From positions 1 through 8,581 of the forward strand of contig JAJYJL010000258.1 of the NCBI GenBank assembly GCA_021789565.1: a stretch of DNA of 8,581 bases, given 5' to 3'. The position numbers were made by a program, and so were the translations under genes. This document shows, piece by piece, positions 1 to 6,929 of this stretch. The notes beneath the pieces are model-generated. The model worked only from the letters and a program-made list of their open reading frames with translations. It ran no database searches and was not told where the DNA came from. The stretch is from Acidobacteriota bacterium (GTDB lineage: Bacteria > Acidobacteriota > Terriglobia > UBA7540). The first letter of the stretch is position 1, and each line of letters starts with the position of its first letter.

Positions 1-151
1 GAGCAATAAGGAAGTGGCCGATTCGCTCCGAATCAGCGTCAAAACCGCCATGACGCATCGGGAGCACCTGATGGAAAAACTCAGCCTGCGAAACCGGACC
101 GAACTCATCAAGTTCGCCATCAGGAAAGGAGTCATCCGCGTCGAGGGTTGA
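1..151 (+). CDS. C-terminal fragment of a LuxR/NarL-family response regulator (5' end outside window)
   Basis: Reading from base 2 gives 49 residues ending at TGA 149-151. The fragment starts SNKEVADSLRISVKTAMTHR and continues through EHLMEKLSLRNRTELIKFAI, which is the second half of a LuxR-type helix-turn-helix. 'NKEVADSLRIS' is the scaffold helix, 'VKTAMTHREHLMEKL' the DNA recognition helix, and 'RNRTELIKFAIRKGVI' the dimerisation helix that ends NarL/FixJ regulators. The usual recognition helix is VKTVxxHRxxIMxKL, so the match is close. The protein would bind DNA as a dimer in the cytoplasm. The receiver domain normally found upstream would lie beyond the left edge, so the response-regulator label is inferred and the signal and targets cannot be read. 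It is convergent with the next gene. Confidence 0.87.
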   Translation, partial: SNKEVADSLRISVKTAMTHREHLMEKLSLRNRTELIKFAIRKGVIRVEG

Positions 152-180
152 CCCGCGCGCCGGCTCGTCGCCGGGCTATT

Positions 181-208
181 GCCGCGAGTCTGAAGCCCTC
201 CTCGCGGC
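181..208. terminator. Hairpin between convergent genes, possible bidirectional terminator
   Basis: GCCGCGAG (181-188) pairs perfectly with CTCGCGGC (201-208) around a 12-nt loop. It sits in the 75-bp gap between the convergent stop codons at 151 and 227. No T-run follows on either strand, so it is not a textbook intrinsic terminator. It may stabilise mRNA 3' ends or simply be a GC-rich palindrome. Confidence 0.4.
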
Positions 209-226
209 CCGGTCAGTTTGCCGGCC

Positions 227-544
227 TTACCGCGGGTGCTTTCCTCCCGACATCTGCGCTGCCGTCTTTTTGCCTGCCATCTGGCGAAAGTGCCGCCATT
301 CCTGGCGGGTTTTTGTTGCCGCCACCTTCCCGAGCATGGCGAAGCCGATGAACGGGAGAAAGACCACGTAGACGACGCTGATGGCCAGCGCCACCGGAAT
401 AAAGAGAAGCCCGGGTATGCGAATGAATTCCTCGTCTTGAGCGCCCGGCAGTGTCCCCTTCTTCCCTTCCACCGTCACGATTTCCCAGTCGCCTTTCTTC
501 CAGTAAAAGCCGCCTTTTGTCTCATTCCCACCTTTGCGTGTCAT
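227..544 (-). CDS. Small hypothetical membrane protein with one hydrophobic segment
   Basis: The gene encodes 105 residues and I cannot name its family. Residues 1-42 are hydrophilic and contain a possible short beta-rich module ('GGFYWKKGDWEIVTVEG', residues 11-27). Residues 43-72 are strongly hydrophobic (IPGLLFIPVALAISVVYVVF and onward to 'PFIGFAMLG'), long enough for one membrane helix or a proline-kinked re-entrant hairpin. The last 33 residues are basic (KTRQEWRHFRQMAGKK), which by the positive-inside rule suggests a cytoplasmic C-terminus. There is no signal peptidase site. The start is supported by AGGAGG at 554-559 on the coding strand, 9 nt before ATG 544, and by a promoter-like sequence upstream. 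The gene appears monocistronic, convergent with the regulator and divergent from the dehydrogenase operon. The good RBS and the amphipathic design argue that it is real rather than a shadow frame. Confidence 0.72.
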   Translation of the reverse strand: MTRKGGNETKGGFYWKKGDWEIVTVEGKKGTLPGAQDEEFIRIPGLLFIPVALAISVVYVVFLPFIGFAMLGKVAATKTRQEWRHFRQMAGKKTAAQMSGGKHPR

Positions 545-579
545 GGTCTTTTACCTCCTCTCTTCCTATCTTCAAGTCC

Positions 580-608
580 AGTATACGGGGCCGAGCTTGG
601 GCTGAAAA
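580..608 (-). promoter_or_regulatory. Candidate sigma70 promoter for the small membrane protein gene
   Basis: On the minus strand TTTTCA (603-608, 4/6 to TTGACA) lies 17 nt before TATACT (580-585, 5/6 to TATAAT). Transcription would begin near 573, giving a leader of about 30 nt that contains the AGGAGG ribosome binding site. Spacing and position fit well; the -35 box is weak. Confidence 0.5.
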
Positions 609-1034
609 TCGGGAGACCGTCATAGGTCTGAAGAAAGAATTTCGGGGAATGGCGGGAAAAACTTCGGAGGGAGCCGGGTACTTTTTCCCGAGAGGCAGGC
701 AAAAAACGCCCCACGCTGCATGGCTTCAAAGTGCCGGAGCATTCCGCCGCGTAATCCGGGCGGCCGAACAATATACAGAGGCGTCCTTAACGCCTTAAAT
801 TTCTGGAAATTAAAACGAAAATGCAATCCCAATGCTCCTCGCGCGGGCACTAAATTGATCCATTTGTCACATCGAGACGTGTCGAAGGTCACGGCGTCAC
901 GGGAGGGGAGGAGATACCTTGTCCTTTTCATGGACGTGAAGAAGGCGGCGGCGCGAGGCCGGGTCTTGTGAAAACCCTCGGACGCCATCCCCGTTTCATT
1001 TGACCCGCCCGTTCGCGGATGAAGGACAAACTCC
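609..1034. other. Intergenic region upstream of the dehydrogenase operon, with two palindromes
   Basis: No convincing gene is seen here. Open frames exist on both strands but lack ribosome binding sites and recognisable motifs. Two short inverted repeats could be operators. AATTTC-TG-GAAATT at 798-811 has perfect 6-bp arms. TCGAGACGTGTCGA at 872-885 has 12 of its 14 positions paired. I found no pair of -35/-10 boxes good enough to call as the promoter of the downstream operon. The dehydrogenase start is preceded by GAAGGA at 1021-1026. Confidence 0.4.
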
Positions 1035-2738
1035 ATGGCCAACCTGAAGACGAACTCAGACGTTTATGACGCAATCATCGTGGGCTCGGGCGCCGGAGGC
1101 GGCATGGCGGCCTACCGCCTGACCCAGGCTGGCGCCAACTGCCTGATGCTGGAAGCCGGCGACTGGTTTGACGCCGGCACGCAGTCGAGATGGGGCCAGT
1201 GGTATTACGACGCGCCGCATCGCGGGGCCGTCCCGCCCAACACCCTCTTCAACGGCTACATGGCCGCCATGGGCGGATGGAGCGTTCGCGGCGAGCCTTA
1301 CACCAACGCTCCCGGCACCGACTTCAAGTGGTTTCGCTCGCGTATGCTGGGCGGGCGCACTAACAGTTGGGGAAGGATCGCGCTGCGCTTCGGGCCCTAC
1401 GACTTCAAGCCCTACTCGCGCGACGGCAAAGGGTTTGACTGGCCCATCACCTACGACGACCTGGCGCCCTATTACGACAAAACGGAAGAATTCATCGGCG
1501 TCTTCGGCTCGGACGAGCAGGCCGAAAACGCCCCTGTGGGAAAATTCCTGCCGCCGCCCAGGCCCCGCTGCTACGAGCTGGTGGTGCAGCAGGCCTGCAA
1601 CAAACTGAACATCCCCTGCATCCCGTCACGGCTGGCCATTCTCACCCGCACGCACAACGGCCGCGTCCATTGCCACTATGTCTCGCAGTGCGGGCGCAGT
1701 TGCCCGCTGGGTTCCAACTTCACCACTCCGACGGTGTTGATTCCGCCCGCCATGGCCACCAAGCGGCTGAAGATTGTCACCGGCGCCATGGCGCGGGAAG
1801 TAACGGTGGGACCGGACGGCCTGGCCACCGGCGTTTCCTACATCGACAAAAAGACACGCAAGGAAGTTCAGGTGCGCGGAAAGATTGTGGTGCTGGCCGC
1901 CAGCGCCTGCGAGACGGCGCGCCTGCTGCTGAATTCAAAGAGCTCGCGCCATCCCGACGGCCTGGCGAACTCCAGCGGCATCGTGGGCCGCTACCTCACC
2001 GACACCGTGGGAACCAACGTCAGTGGATTCCTGCCCGCCCTGCAGGACCTGCCGCCGCACAACTGCGACGGCGTAGGCGGCATGCAGCTTTACATGCCGT
2101 GGTGGAACTACCAGAAACAGATGCGGCATGAGCTGCCCTTTTCGCGCGGCTATCACATCGAGTTTGGCGGCGGCCGCCGCATGCCCGGCGCCGGGATCCT
2201 GGGAGGCACGGAGCGCTTTCTGGGCGGCGGCTATGGCGCCGGGTTCAAGAGTTCGGCGCGCAAACTTTACGGCGCTTCCGTCGGCTTTGCCTGCCGCGGC
2301 GAGATGATTCCCAACAAGGACTCCTACTGCGAAATCGACAGGAACGTGGTGGATGAATGGGGCATCCCGGTGCTCAAATTCCACTGGAAGTGGAGCGACG
2401 ACGAGGTCCTGATGGCCAGACACGCCCAGGAAACCTTCCGCGAAATCATCGAGACCTCCGGCGGAACGGTTACGCAGTCGTACGGAGCCGAGGATAACTG
2501 GGGCATCTCGCGCGGCGGCGAGATTATCCATGAAGTGGGCGCGGCCCGCATGGGCAGCGACCCCAAAACTTCCGCCCTGAATTCTTACTGCCAGGCCTGG
2601 GACTGCAAAAATCTTTTTGTCACCGACGGCGCGCCGCTGGTGAGCAATCCCGACAAGAACGTCACCCTCACCATCCTGGCGCTGGCCTGGCGCACCTGTG
2701 ACCACATCGCAGACGAGATGAAGAAGCAGAATATTTAA
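1035..2738 (+). CDS. GMC-family FAD-dependent dehydrogenase, large catalytic subunit with probable [3Fe-4S] motif
   Basis: A 567-residue flavoprotein of the glucose-methanol-choline oxidoreductase family, predicted to oxidise a sugar, polyol or aldonate alcohol group. Residues 11-42 hold the Rossmann FAD site: 'YDAIIVGSGAGGG' (G17, G19, G21-23) then 'LMLEAG' with Glu40, which should bind the ADP ribose. 'RMLGGRTNSWGR' is the second FAD-contact loop. The C-terminal GMC domain has 'HEVGAARMG', with the likely catalytic base His499, and 'NPDKNVTLTI', with Asn542 completing the His/Asn pair. Cys213, Cys219 and Cys223 form Cx5Cx3C followed by PLG, matching the iron-sulfur site of direct-electron-transfer FAD-glucose and fructose dehydrogenases. 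There is no signal peptide; in those enzymes the small subunit carries the large one through Tat. Length is normal for the family. GAAGGA lies about 8 nt before the ATG. The substrate cannot be read from sequence. Confidence 0.95.
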   Translation: MANLKTNSDVYDAIIVGSGAGGGMAAYRLTQAGANCLMLEAGDWFDAGTQSRWGQWYYDAPHRGAVPPNTLFNGYMAAMGGWSVRGEPYTNAPGTDFKWFRSRMLGGRTNSWGRIALRFGPYDFKPYSRDGKGFDWPITYDDLAPYYDKTEEFIGVFGSDEQAENAPVGKFLPPPRPRCYELVVQQACNKLNIPCIPSRLAILTRTHNGRVHCHYVSQCGRSCPLGSNFTTPTVLIPPAMATKRLKIVTGAMAREVTVGPDGLATGVSYIDKKTRKEVQVRGKIVVLAASACETARLLLNSKSSRHPDGLANSSGIVGRYLTDTVGTNVSGFLPALQDLPPHNCDGVGGMQLYMPWWNYQKQMRHELPFSRGYHIEFGGGRRMPGAGILGGTERFLGGGYGAGFKSSARKLYGASVGFACRGEMIPNKDSYCEIDRNVVDEWGIPVLKFHWKWSDDEVLMARHAQETFREIIETSGGTVTQSYGAEDNWGISRGGEIIHEVGAARMGSDPKTSALNSYCQAWDCKNLFVTDGAPLVSNPDKNVTLTILALAWRTCDHIADEMKKQNI

Positions 2739-2748
2739 TGCGGATTTC

Positions 2749-2803
2749 CGTAGCGCCGGCATCTTGCCGGCCCTGAAGAATGCCGCCGGGACGGCGGCGA
2801 TAC
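2749..2803. repeat. Dispersed double-hairpin palindromic repeat between the two dehydrogenase genes
   Basis: Two adjacent hairpins are visible: GCCGGC-ATCTT-GCCGGC at 2755-2771 and GCCGCC-GGGAC-GGCGGC at 2782-2798. The outer flanks 2750-2760 and 2793-2803 also pair at 9 of 11 positions, so the whole element can fold as one cruciform. Read on the minus strand it encodes 'AGKMPAL', a peptide I recognise as a recurrent translation artefact of dispersed intergenic repeats in Acidobacteria, Verrucomicrobia and others (memory, not searched). It begins 11 nt after the dehydrogenase stop codon. It may protect the upstream mRNA 3' end or lower expression of the downstream gene. Confidence 0.72.
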
Positions 2804-2866
2804 AAAAGAGCTTTGTCACCAAACTCTGTAATCCTCAGTAGCTACGGATTTTTGAAGGGGGCTATG

Positions 2867-3541
2867 ATGTCTCAACAAGGAAACGGCAAACGCCCGGGCG
2901 CCATCAAGCGGCGCGATCTTCTGAAAGCATTCTCCGTTGTCCCGGCGGCTTTCATACCAATGGGAACCGCCGTGTTTGCGGGCGAAAAAGCTGCGGCCCC
3001 GCAAGCGGCGCAGGCTGCGGCCACGTACCAGCGGAAGGTCTTTGATGGCCATCAGTGGGAAACCATCAAGGTCTTGAGTGACCTCATCATTCCGGCCGAC
3101 GACCGCAGCGGCAGCGCCACCCAGGCCGGCGTTCCGGCGTTCATCGACGACTGGCTCGACTTTAAGGGCGGCAACCTCAAGGCCGAAATCCTGGGCGGCC
3201 TCACCTGGCTCGACCTGGAATCGAGCCGCGCGTTCGGCCACGACTTCATCGATTGCAGCGGAGGCCAGCAGAAACAGTTGCTCGACCGCATCGCCTGGCC
3301 CGAAAAAGCCGCGCCCGAAGACCTGAACTACGCCGCCTTCTTCACCGACCTGCGCGATCTCGTTGCCAGCGGATTCTTCTCCAGCGAGATGGGCGTGAAA
3401 GACCTGCCCTATCTCGGCAACCGTCCGGCCAATGATTTCCCCGGCTGCCCGCCCGAGGTTCTTACGGCCATCAACACCAACCTCAAAAAGCAAGGCGTCG
3501 AGCTGACCATCCCGCCTCCACAGCCGCCCGCAAAAAGCTGA
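2867..3541 (+). CDS. Gluconate 2-dehydrogenase subunit 3-type protein with Tat signal (small partner subunit)
   Basis: A 224-residue protein of the gluconate 2-dehydrogenase subunit 3 family. The N-terminus holds a twin-arginine signal: 'IKRRDLLKAF' near residues 12-21, a hydrophobic stretch 'SVVPAAFIPMGTAVFA', then probable cleavage before an Ala-rich linker. The family core follows: 'TIKVLSDLIIPADD', then 'GVPAFIDDWL', and a C-terminal 'GCPPEVLTAIN'. In FAD-glucose and fructose dehydrogenases this subunit binds the GMC subunit and exports the folded complex to the periplasm (established for the family). Cysteines occur at residues 130 and 194. The start is ambiguous: ATG codons at 2864 and 2867 are adjacent. 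I chose 2867 because AAGGGGG at 2855-2861 is then 5 nt away instead of 2. A longer frame from 2780 would begin inside the palindromic repeat and is unlikely. It is probably cotranscribed with the dehydrogenase. Confidence 0.92.
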   Translation: MSQQGNGKRPGAIKRRDLLKAFSVVPAAFIPMGTAVFAGEKAAAPQAAQAAATYQRKVFDGHQWETIKVLSDLIIPADDRSGSATQAGVPAFIDDWLDFKGGNLKAEILGGLTWLDLESSRAFGHDFIDCSGGQQKQLLDRIAWPEKAAPEDLNYAAFFTDLRDLVASGFFSSEMGVKDLPYLGNRPANDFPGCPPEVLTAINTNLKKQGVELTIPPPQPPAKS

Positions 3542-3572
3542 CACGCACTCGCCCTTTGCCACTTGCTGGCGG

Positions 3573-3597
3573 ATCGATATTTGAATCGATATTTGAA
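3573..3597 (+). repeat. Perfect 12-bp tandem duplication upstream of the lipoprotein promoter
   Basis: ATCGATATTTGA occurs twice head to tail (3573-3584 and 3585-3596), and the periodicity continues one further base. It lies 25-48 bp upstream of the -10 box of the lipoprotein gene, where an activator or repressor could bind. Each unit includes the palindrome ATCGAT. It may be a two-site operator or a recent slippage duplication. Confidence 0.75.
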
Positions 3598-3620
3598 GTG
3601 ACGAGTTGCTTCCAGTGGCG

Positions 3621-3626
3621 TATAAT
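3621..3626 (+). promoter_or_regulatory. Consensus -10 box for the lipoprotein gene
   Basis: TATAAT at 3621-3626 is a perfect -10 hexamer, 22 nt before ATG 3649. The hexamer 17 nt upstream (GTGACG, 3598-3603) is a poor -35, which would fit an activator-dependent promoter given the tandem repeat just upstream. The predicted transcript would start near 3633 and include AAGGGGG (3638-3644) as ribosome binding site. This also argues that the ATG at 3556 is not the true start. Confidence 0.45.
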
Positions 3627-3648
3627 GCTGCCCGTCCAAGGGGGAACC

Positions 3649-6600
3649 ATGGGAAGCGAGCCTAGGCAGAACCTACCACCTTTTCGTTGCTTCACTTACT
3701 CCACAACGCTTGTCCGGCTGCTTTCTGCCTTTCTTCTTTCAGCCCTGCTGGTTTCCTGCGGATCGGGAGGTGGTGGCATTGGCTCGCCTCCTCCTGCCCC
3801 CAGTCCTGACTTCAGCCTGTCGGTCACACCGACAAACGCCTATCTGCAGACGGGTAGTTCCACGCAAGTTACCCTCTCAGCTAGCAGTTTCAACGGGTTC
3901 TCATCTTCAATTGCGGTAACTGTCAGCGGGCTGCCGGCGGGAGTCACCGTATCACCATCCTCCTTAACTCTCAAACCTGACACACCCCAGCCTGTAACAC
4001 TTTCTGCGAGCGCATCGGCGGCCGTGACCAAGGCTACAGTGACTTTCACGGGAACTTCCGGTGCGCTTTCCCACTCAGCGCAGGCCACCCTGGCAGTCAT
4101 CCAGCCCATCACTTCCAACACGCCGCCCTTCCGCACGCGCTACGCGCGTACAGACGCAACCACTCCTTATTCGCTGTGGCTGAATTCAGCCTGGATCGTT
4201 TACAACCCGCCCACCAATCGATTTTTCCTGACCGATCCAGGCGGCAACCGCGTCTACGCACTCGATGCCGCCACAGAAACGCTTGTCGGAAGCATTCCGG
4301 TACCCGGCGCTTTCGGCATCGACGATACGCCCGATCATTCGCTCCTTTACGTGGGCACGCAGATCGGTGACGTCTATGCCATCAGTCCCGCCACGATGAC
4401 CGTGACCAAGCGCTACCTGGCTTCGCAGATCGGACCAAATGGCTTCCAAGCTTACTCCGTACAGGTGATGGCCGACGGCCGCTTGGCACTGCTAGGCAGC
4501 CAATCACTCGAGCCCGGACTCTGGGGATACGACCAGTTTGCCTTCTGGAATCCGGCAGACAACTCACTTACCTCCAACCAGCTTGGCGTATGCGGCCAGA
4601 CATTTTATGGGATAGGTGGATTTAAGCGCACGCCGGACCGCAGCAAACTCGTCCTTGCCAGTATTGCTGGTGACCAGACGCTTTGTGAGGTCAACGAAAA
4701 CGGCGCCGGCCAATACGTGCAACAGGCTGGCTTCGTTCTACATCTAGCGATCTCCCCGGACGGCAACTCAATTGTGGTTCCGACCTATGTAGGCATTACG
4801 CCTTCGATTTTGGTGTACGACGCGCATACCCTTGCTCAGGTCTCCTCATTCAGTGTTGCTGGAGACGAAGCTCCTATCCAGATGTTCGTCAGCCCGGACT
4901 CCAGGACTGTCTTTCTCGATTCAGACGAGGTAGATGCCGTTCTATTTGCCTACGACATCAACACGGGCCAGGAAGTTGGGTGGCTTCCGAATGTCGACGT
5001 CCAATTCACTCAGGGCGGAAGTGTCCTGGGGCCGATTTGGGGACCCGCATTCCAGGCGATGGACGGCACAGGACTTCTCGCCGGGCCGATGGAAGAAGGG
5101 GTTGGCTTCATTGACACAACAGCAATCCGCCAACCGCCGGTCGGAACAACAGTCCCGGCTTCACTGTTGGCTCCTGCCGCCGGACCCGCAGGTGGCGCGA
5201 CGCAGACAACATGGTACCTTAGCGTATTTAGCCTCTCTTCTGGCACCACCATTCCGGCGACAATTACCGGGTGGTATTTTGGCAGCCAGGAGGCTCCCTT
5301 CCTGTCAGGCGGGCCCTGGCCCGGTACGCCGATCTCTGCAACCACCCCGCCAGGGGCGGCGGGACCGGCCGACGTCTATGCGCTTTTCTCCGACGGCGGA
5401 ACGGGGTATATTCCGGAAGGTTTCAGCTATGGGCCGACAATTCTGGAAGTTACACCTAACTACTCCACCGCCGACGGCGGCGGCACTGGGCTCATTTATG
5501 GTTACGGCTTTGGACCGATAACCACGGCAACGTATCCCCCCCCGCCCCAGACTCCATCCGGCTCGCAAGTGACGGTCAGCGGCAAAGCCGTAACCAATGT
5601 CGTTCTAAACTCGAACGCTTACGGCAATACCACCCCGCCGTTTCCGCTCCAGTCGATCAGCTATACGATTCCTCCCGGCCAAGCCGGCTCCTCGGTGGAT
5701 ATCAGCGTGATGAACAGCACAGGCACGACAACCGCTCATGACGCCATGACTTACCTTCCGGCCATCAAGCAGTATTCCGCTCCAGGTGCCGCGCTTGCCC
5801 AGGGCATTTACGATCCTTACACCGACCTTTACTACTTCACTGACGCCGCCGAGATTCGTGTCTTCTCACTGGCTGATCATCTGTGGCAGCCGCCCATCAC
5901 CATTCCAGGCGCGCAGCGGCTATGGGGCATCGCGCTTTCACCGGACGGCAACAAAATGGCCGTCGCGGACTATTCGCGCGAGGTGGTTTATGTTCTCAGC
6001 CCTGTCAACCCGTCCTCGATCCAAACGTATCCAGTTCCAGCGCTAACGACGGGTCTGCCCGCAAATCCAAACCCGATAGGAGTAGCTATCAGTAACGAAG
6101 GGAACCTCTATCTCGCCGTCGAGGCCGGGTCTACAATTAATTACTACATACTTAACACCAGCTCCGGCCAGGCAACCAACTTGAACATACAGGGTCCCTC
6201 ACCGCAAACGGACCTTTATCAGCGAGTGGTCATCAGTCCTGATGATTCTCGAGTTTTCTTCAACGCCGACTACAAGGTGTTTTCGGTTGACACAGCCACA
6301 GGCAGCGTTTCCTATGCGCTGGATCCCTCCGGTTCGATGTGGGTGGCCGACGACGACTCGGCCTTGTCGGGCAATGGAAGCCGCTTCACTGCTGCCGAAT
6401 ATTTCTATGACACGAACCTCAATGCCGAATCCTACCTTGCTCTGAATGATCGGGAGGCGATGAACATCTCCTACCTCTACGGTGAAAAGTTTAGCCCAGA
6501 CGGCAGACTCTTGTTCCAGCCCACAACCCTCGGGATTGATGTGCTGGACGGCAAACTGGGCAACCTGCTGGATCGGATTGCGTTGCCGGTGCCGCTTTCA

Positions 6601-6912
6601 CCCAATTACGATGCGCTGGTTTCCGACGGAAAAGACAACGACCTTATCGCTATCACCGGGGCCAATGGCGACGGCATCGCGGAAATTGACCTGACGTCAA
6701 TCCCCGAGCCGGCTCCCCTGCCCTACAGCCCAAGTACGGCGACAACCACCCGCTCCTCAACGTTCAATACCTCTTCAACTACGCAGAGTACCAGCCCGCC
6801 TGAAGGTAGCAGCGCGGAAGCCCGACCACGACCCGGCCTGCGAGGCATCCGCCATAAGACGGTGCAGAATCTCTTGCGACGGTTCCGCCAGAAACCGCCC
6901 GCCTCGCCCTAG
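3649..6912 (+). CDS. Large surface lipoprotein: Ig-like domain, two beta-propellers and central IPT/TIG-like domains
   Basis: A predicted 1087-residue lipoprotein. I recognise the architecture but no specific named protein. Residues 20-36 form a hydrophobic signal ending in the lipobox LVSC, so Cys37 would be lipidated, followed by a flexible Gly/Pro-rich stretch. About 48-150 is an Ig-like domain of the 'FSLSVTPTNAYLQTGSSTQV' ... 'GLPAGVTVSPSSLTL' type common in acidobacterial secreted proteins. About 160-497 is a YVTN/SMP-30-like propeller ('NRVYALDAATETLVGSI', 'LAISPDGNSIVV', 'VFVSPDS'-like blades). About 500-703 holds two IPT/TIG-like domains ('GPTILEVTPNYSTADGG', 'GLIYGYGFG'). About 704-1018 is a second propeller ('GIALSPDGNKMAVADYS', 'VVISPDDSRVFF', 'FSPDGRLLF'). 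The tail from about 1030 is Ser/Thr-rich and then strongly basic. The start at 3649 is chosen over the frame opening at 3556 because the signal peptide, RBS and -10 box all fit it. Likely role is adhesion or binding at the cell surface; no catalytic residues are evident. Confidence 0.86.
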   Translation: MGSEPRQNLPPFRCFTYSTTLVRLLSAFLLSALLVSCGSGGGGIGSPPPAPSPDFSLSVTPTNAYLQTGSSTQVTLSASSFNGFSSSIAVTVSGLPAGVTVSPSSLTLKPDTPQPVTLSASASAAVTKATVTFTGTSGALSHSAQATLAVIQPITSNTPPFRTRYARTDATTPYSLWLNSAWIVYNPPTNRFFLTDPGGNRVYALDAATETLVGSIPVPGAFGIDDTPDHSLLYVGTQIGDVYAISPATMTVTKRYLASQIGPNGFQAYSVQVMADGRLALLGSQSLEPGLWGYDQFAFWNPADNSLTSNQLGVCGQTFYGIGGFKRTPDRSKLVLASIAGDQTLCEVNENGAGQYVQQAGFVLHLAISPDGNSIVVPTYVGITPSILVYDAHTLAQVSSFSVAGDEAPIQMFVSPDSRTVFLDSDEVDAVLFAYDINTGQEVGWLPNVDVQFTQGGSVLGPIWGPAFQAMDGTGLLAGPMEEGVGFIDTTAIRQPPVGTTVPASLLAPAAGPAGGATQTTWYLSVFSLSSGTTIPATITGWYFGSQEAPFLSGGPWPGTPISATTPPGAAGPADVYALFSDGGTGYIPEGFSYGPTILEVTPNYSTADGGGTGLIYGYGFGPITTATYPPPPQTPSGSQVTVSGKAVTNVVLNSNAYGNTTPPFPLQSISYTIPPGQAGSSVDISVMNSTGTTTAHDAMTYLPAIKQYSAPGAALAQGIYDPYTDLYYFTDAAEIRVFSLADHLWQPPITIPGAQRLWGIALSPDGNKMAVADYSREVVYVLSPVNPSSIQTYPVPALTTGLPANPNPIGVAISNEGNLYLAVEAGSTINYYILNTSSGQATNLNIQGPSPQTDLYQRVVISPDDSRVFFNADYKVFSVDTATGSVSYALDPSGSMWVADDDSALSGNGSRFTAAEYFYDTNLNAESYLALNDREAMNISYLYGEKFSPDGRLLFQPTTLGIDVLDGKLGNLLDRIALPVPLSPNYDALVSDGKDNDLIAITGANGDGIAEIDLTSIPEPAPLPYSPSTATTTRSSTFNTSSTTQSTSPPEGSSAEARPRPGLRGIRHKTVQNLLRRFRQKPPASP

Positions 6913-6929
6913 GAACCACGCATCGCTAA

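Noticed and set aside
620..1042. 140-codon minus-strand frame in the gap before the dehydrogenase
   Set aside because: It has no RBS, no recognisable motif and overlaps the dehydrogenase start; the composition looks like translated non-coding DNA.
1935..2822. 295-codon minus-strand frame opposite the GMC dehydrogenase
   Set aside because: It is a shadow of the GMC gene caused by GC-rich third positions, and its N-terminus comes from the palindromic repeat ('AGKMPAL').
3556..3648. Longer start for the lipoprotein at ATG 3556
   Set aside because: It would place 31 extra residues before the signal peptide, translate the tandem repeat, and lie upstream of the -10 box. ATG 3649 has an RBS and fits lipoprotein signal length better.
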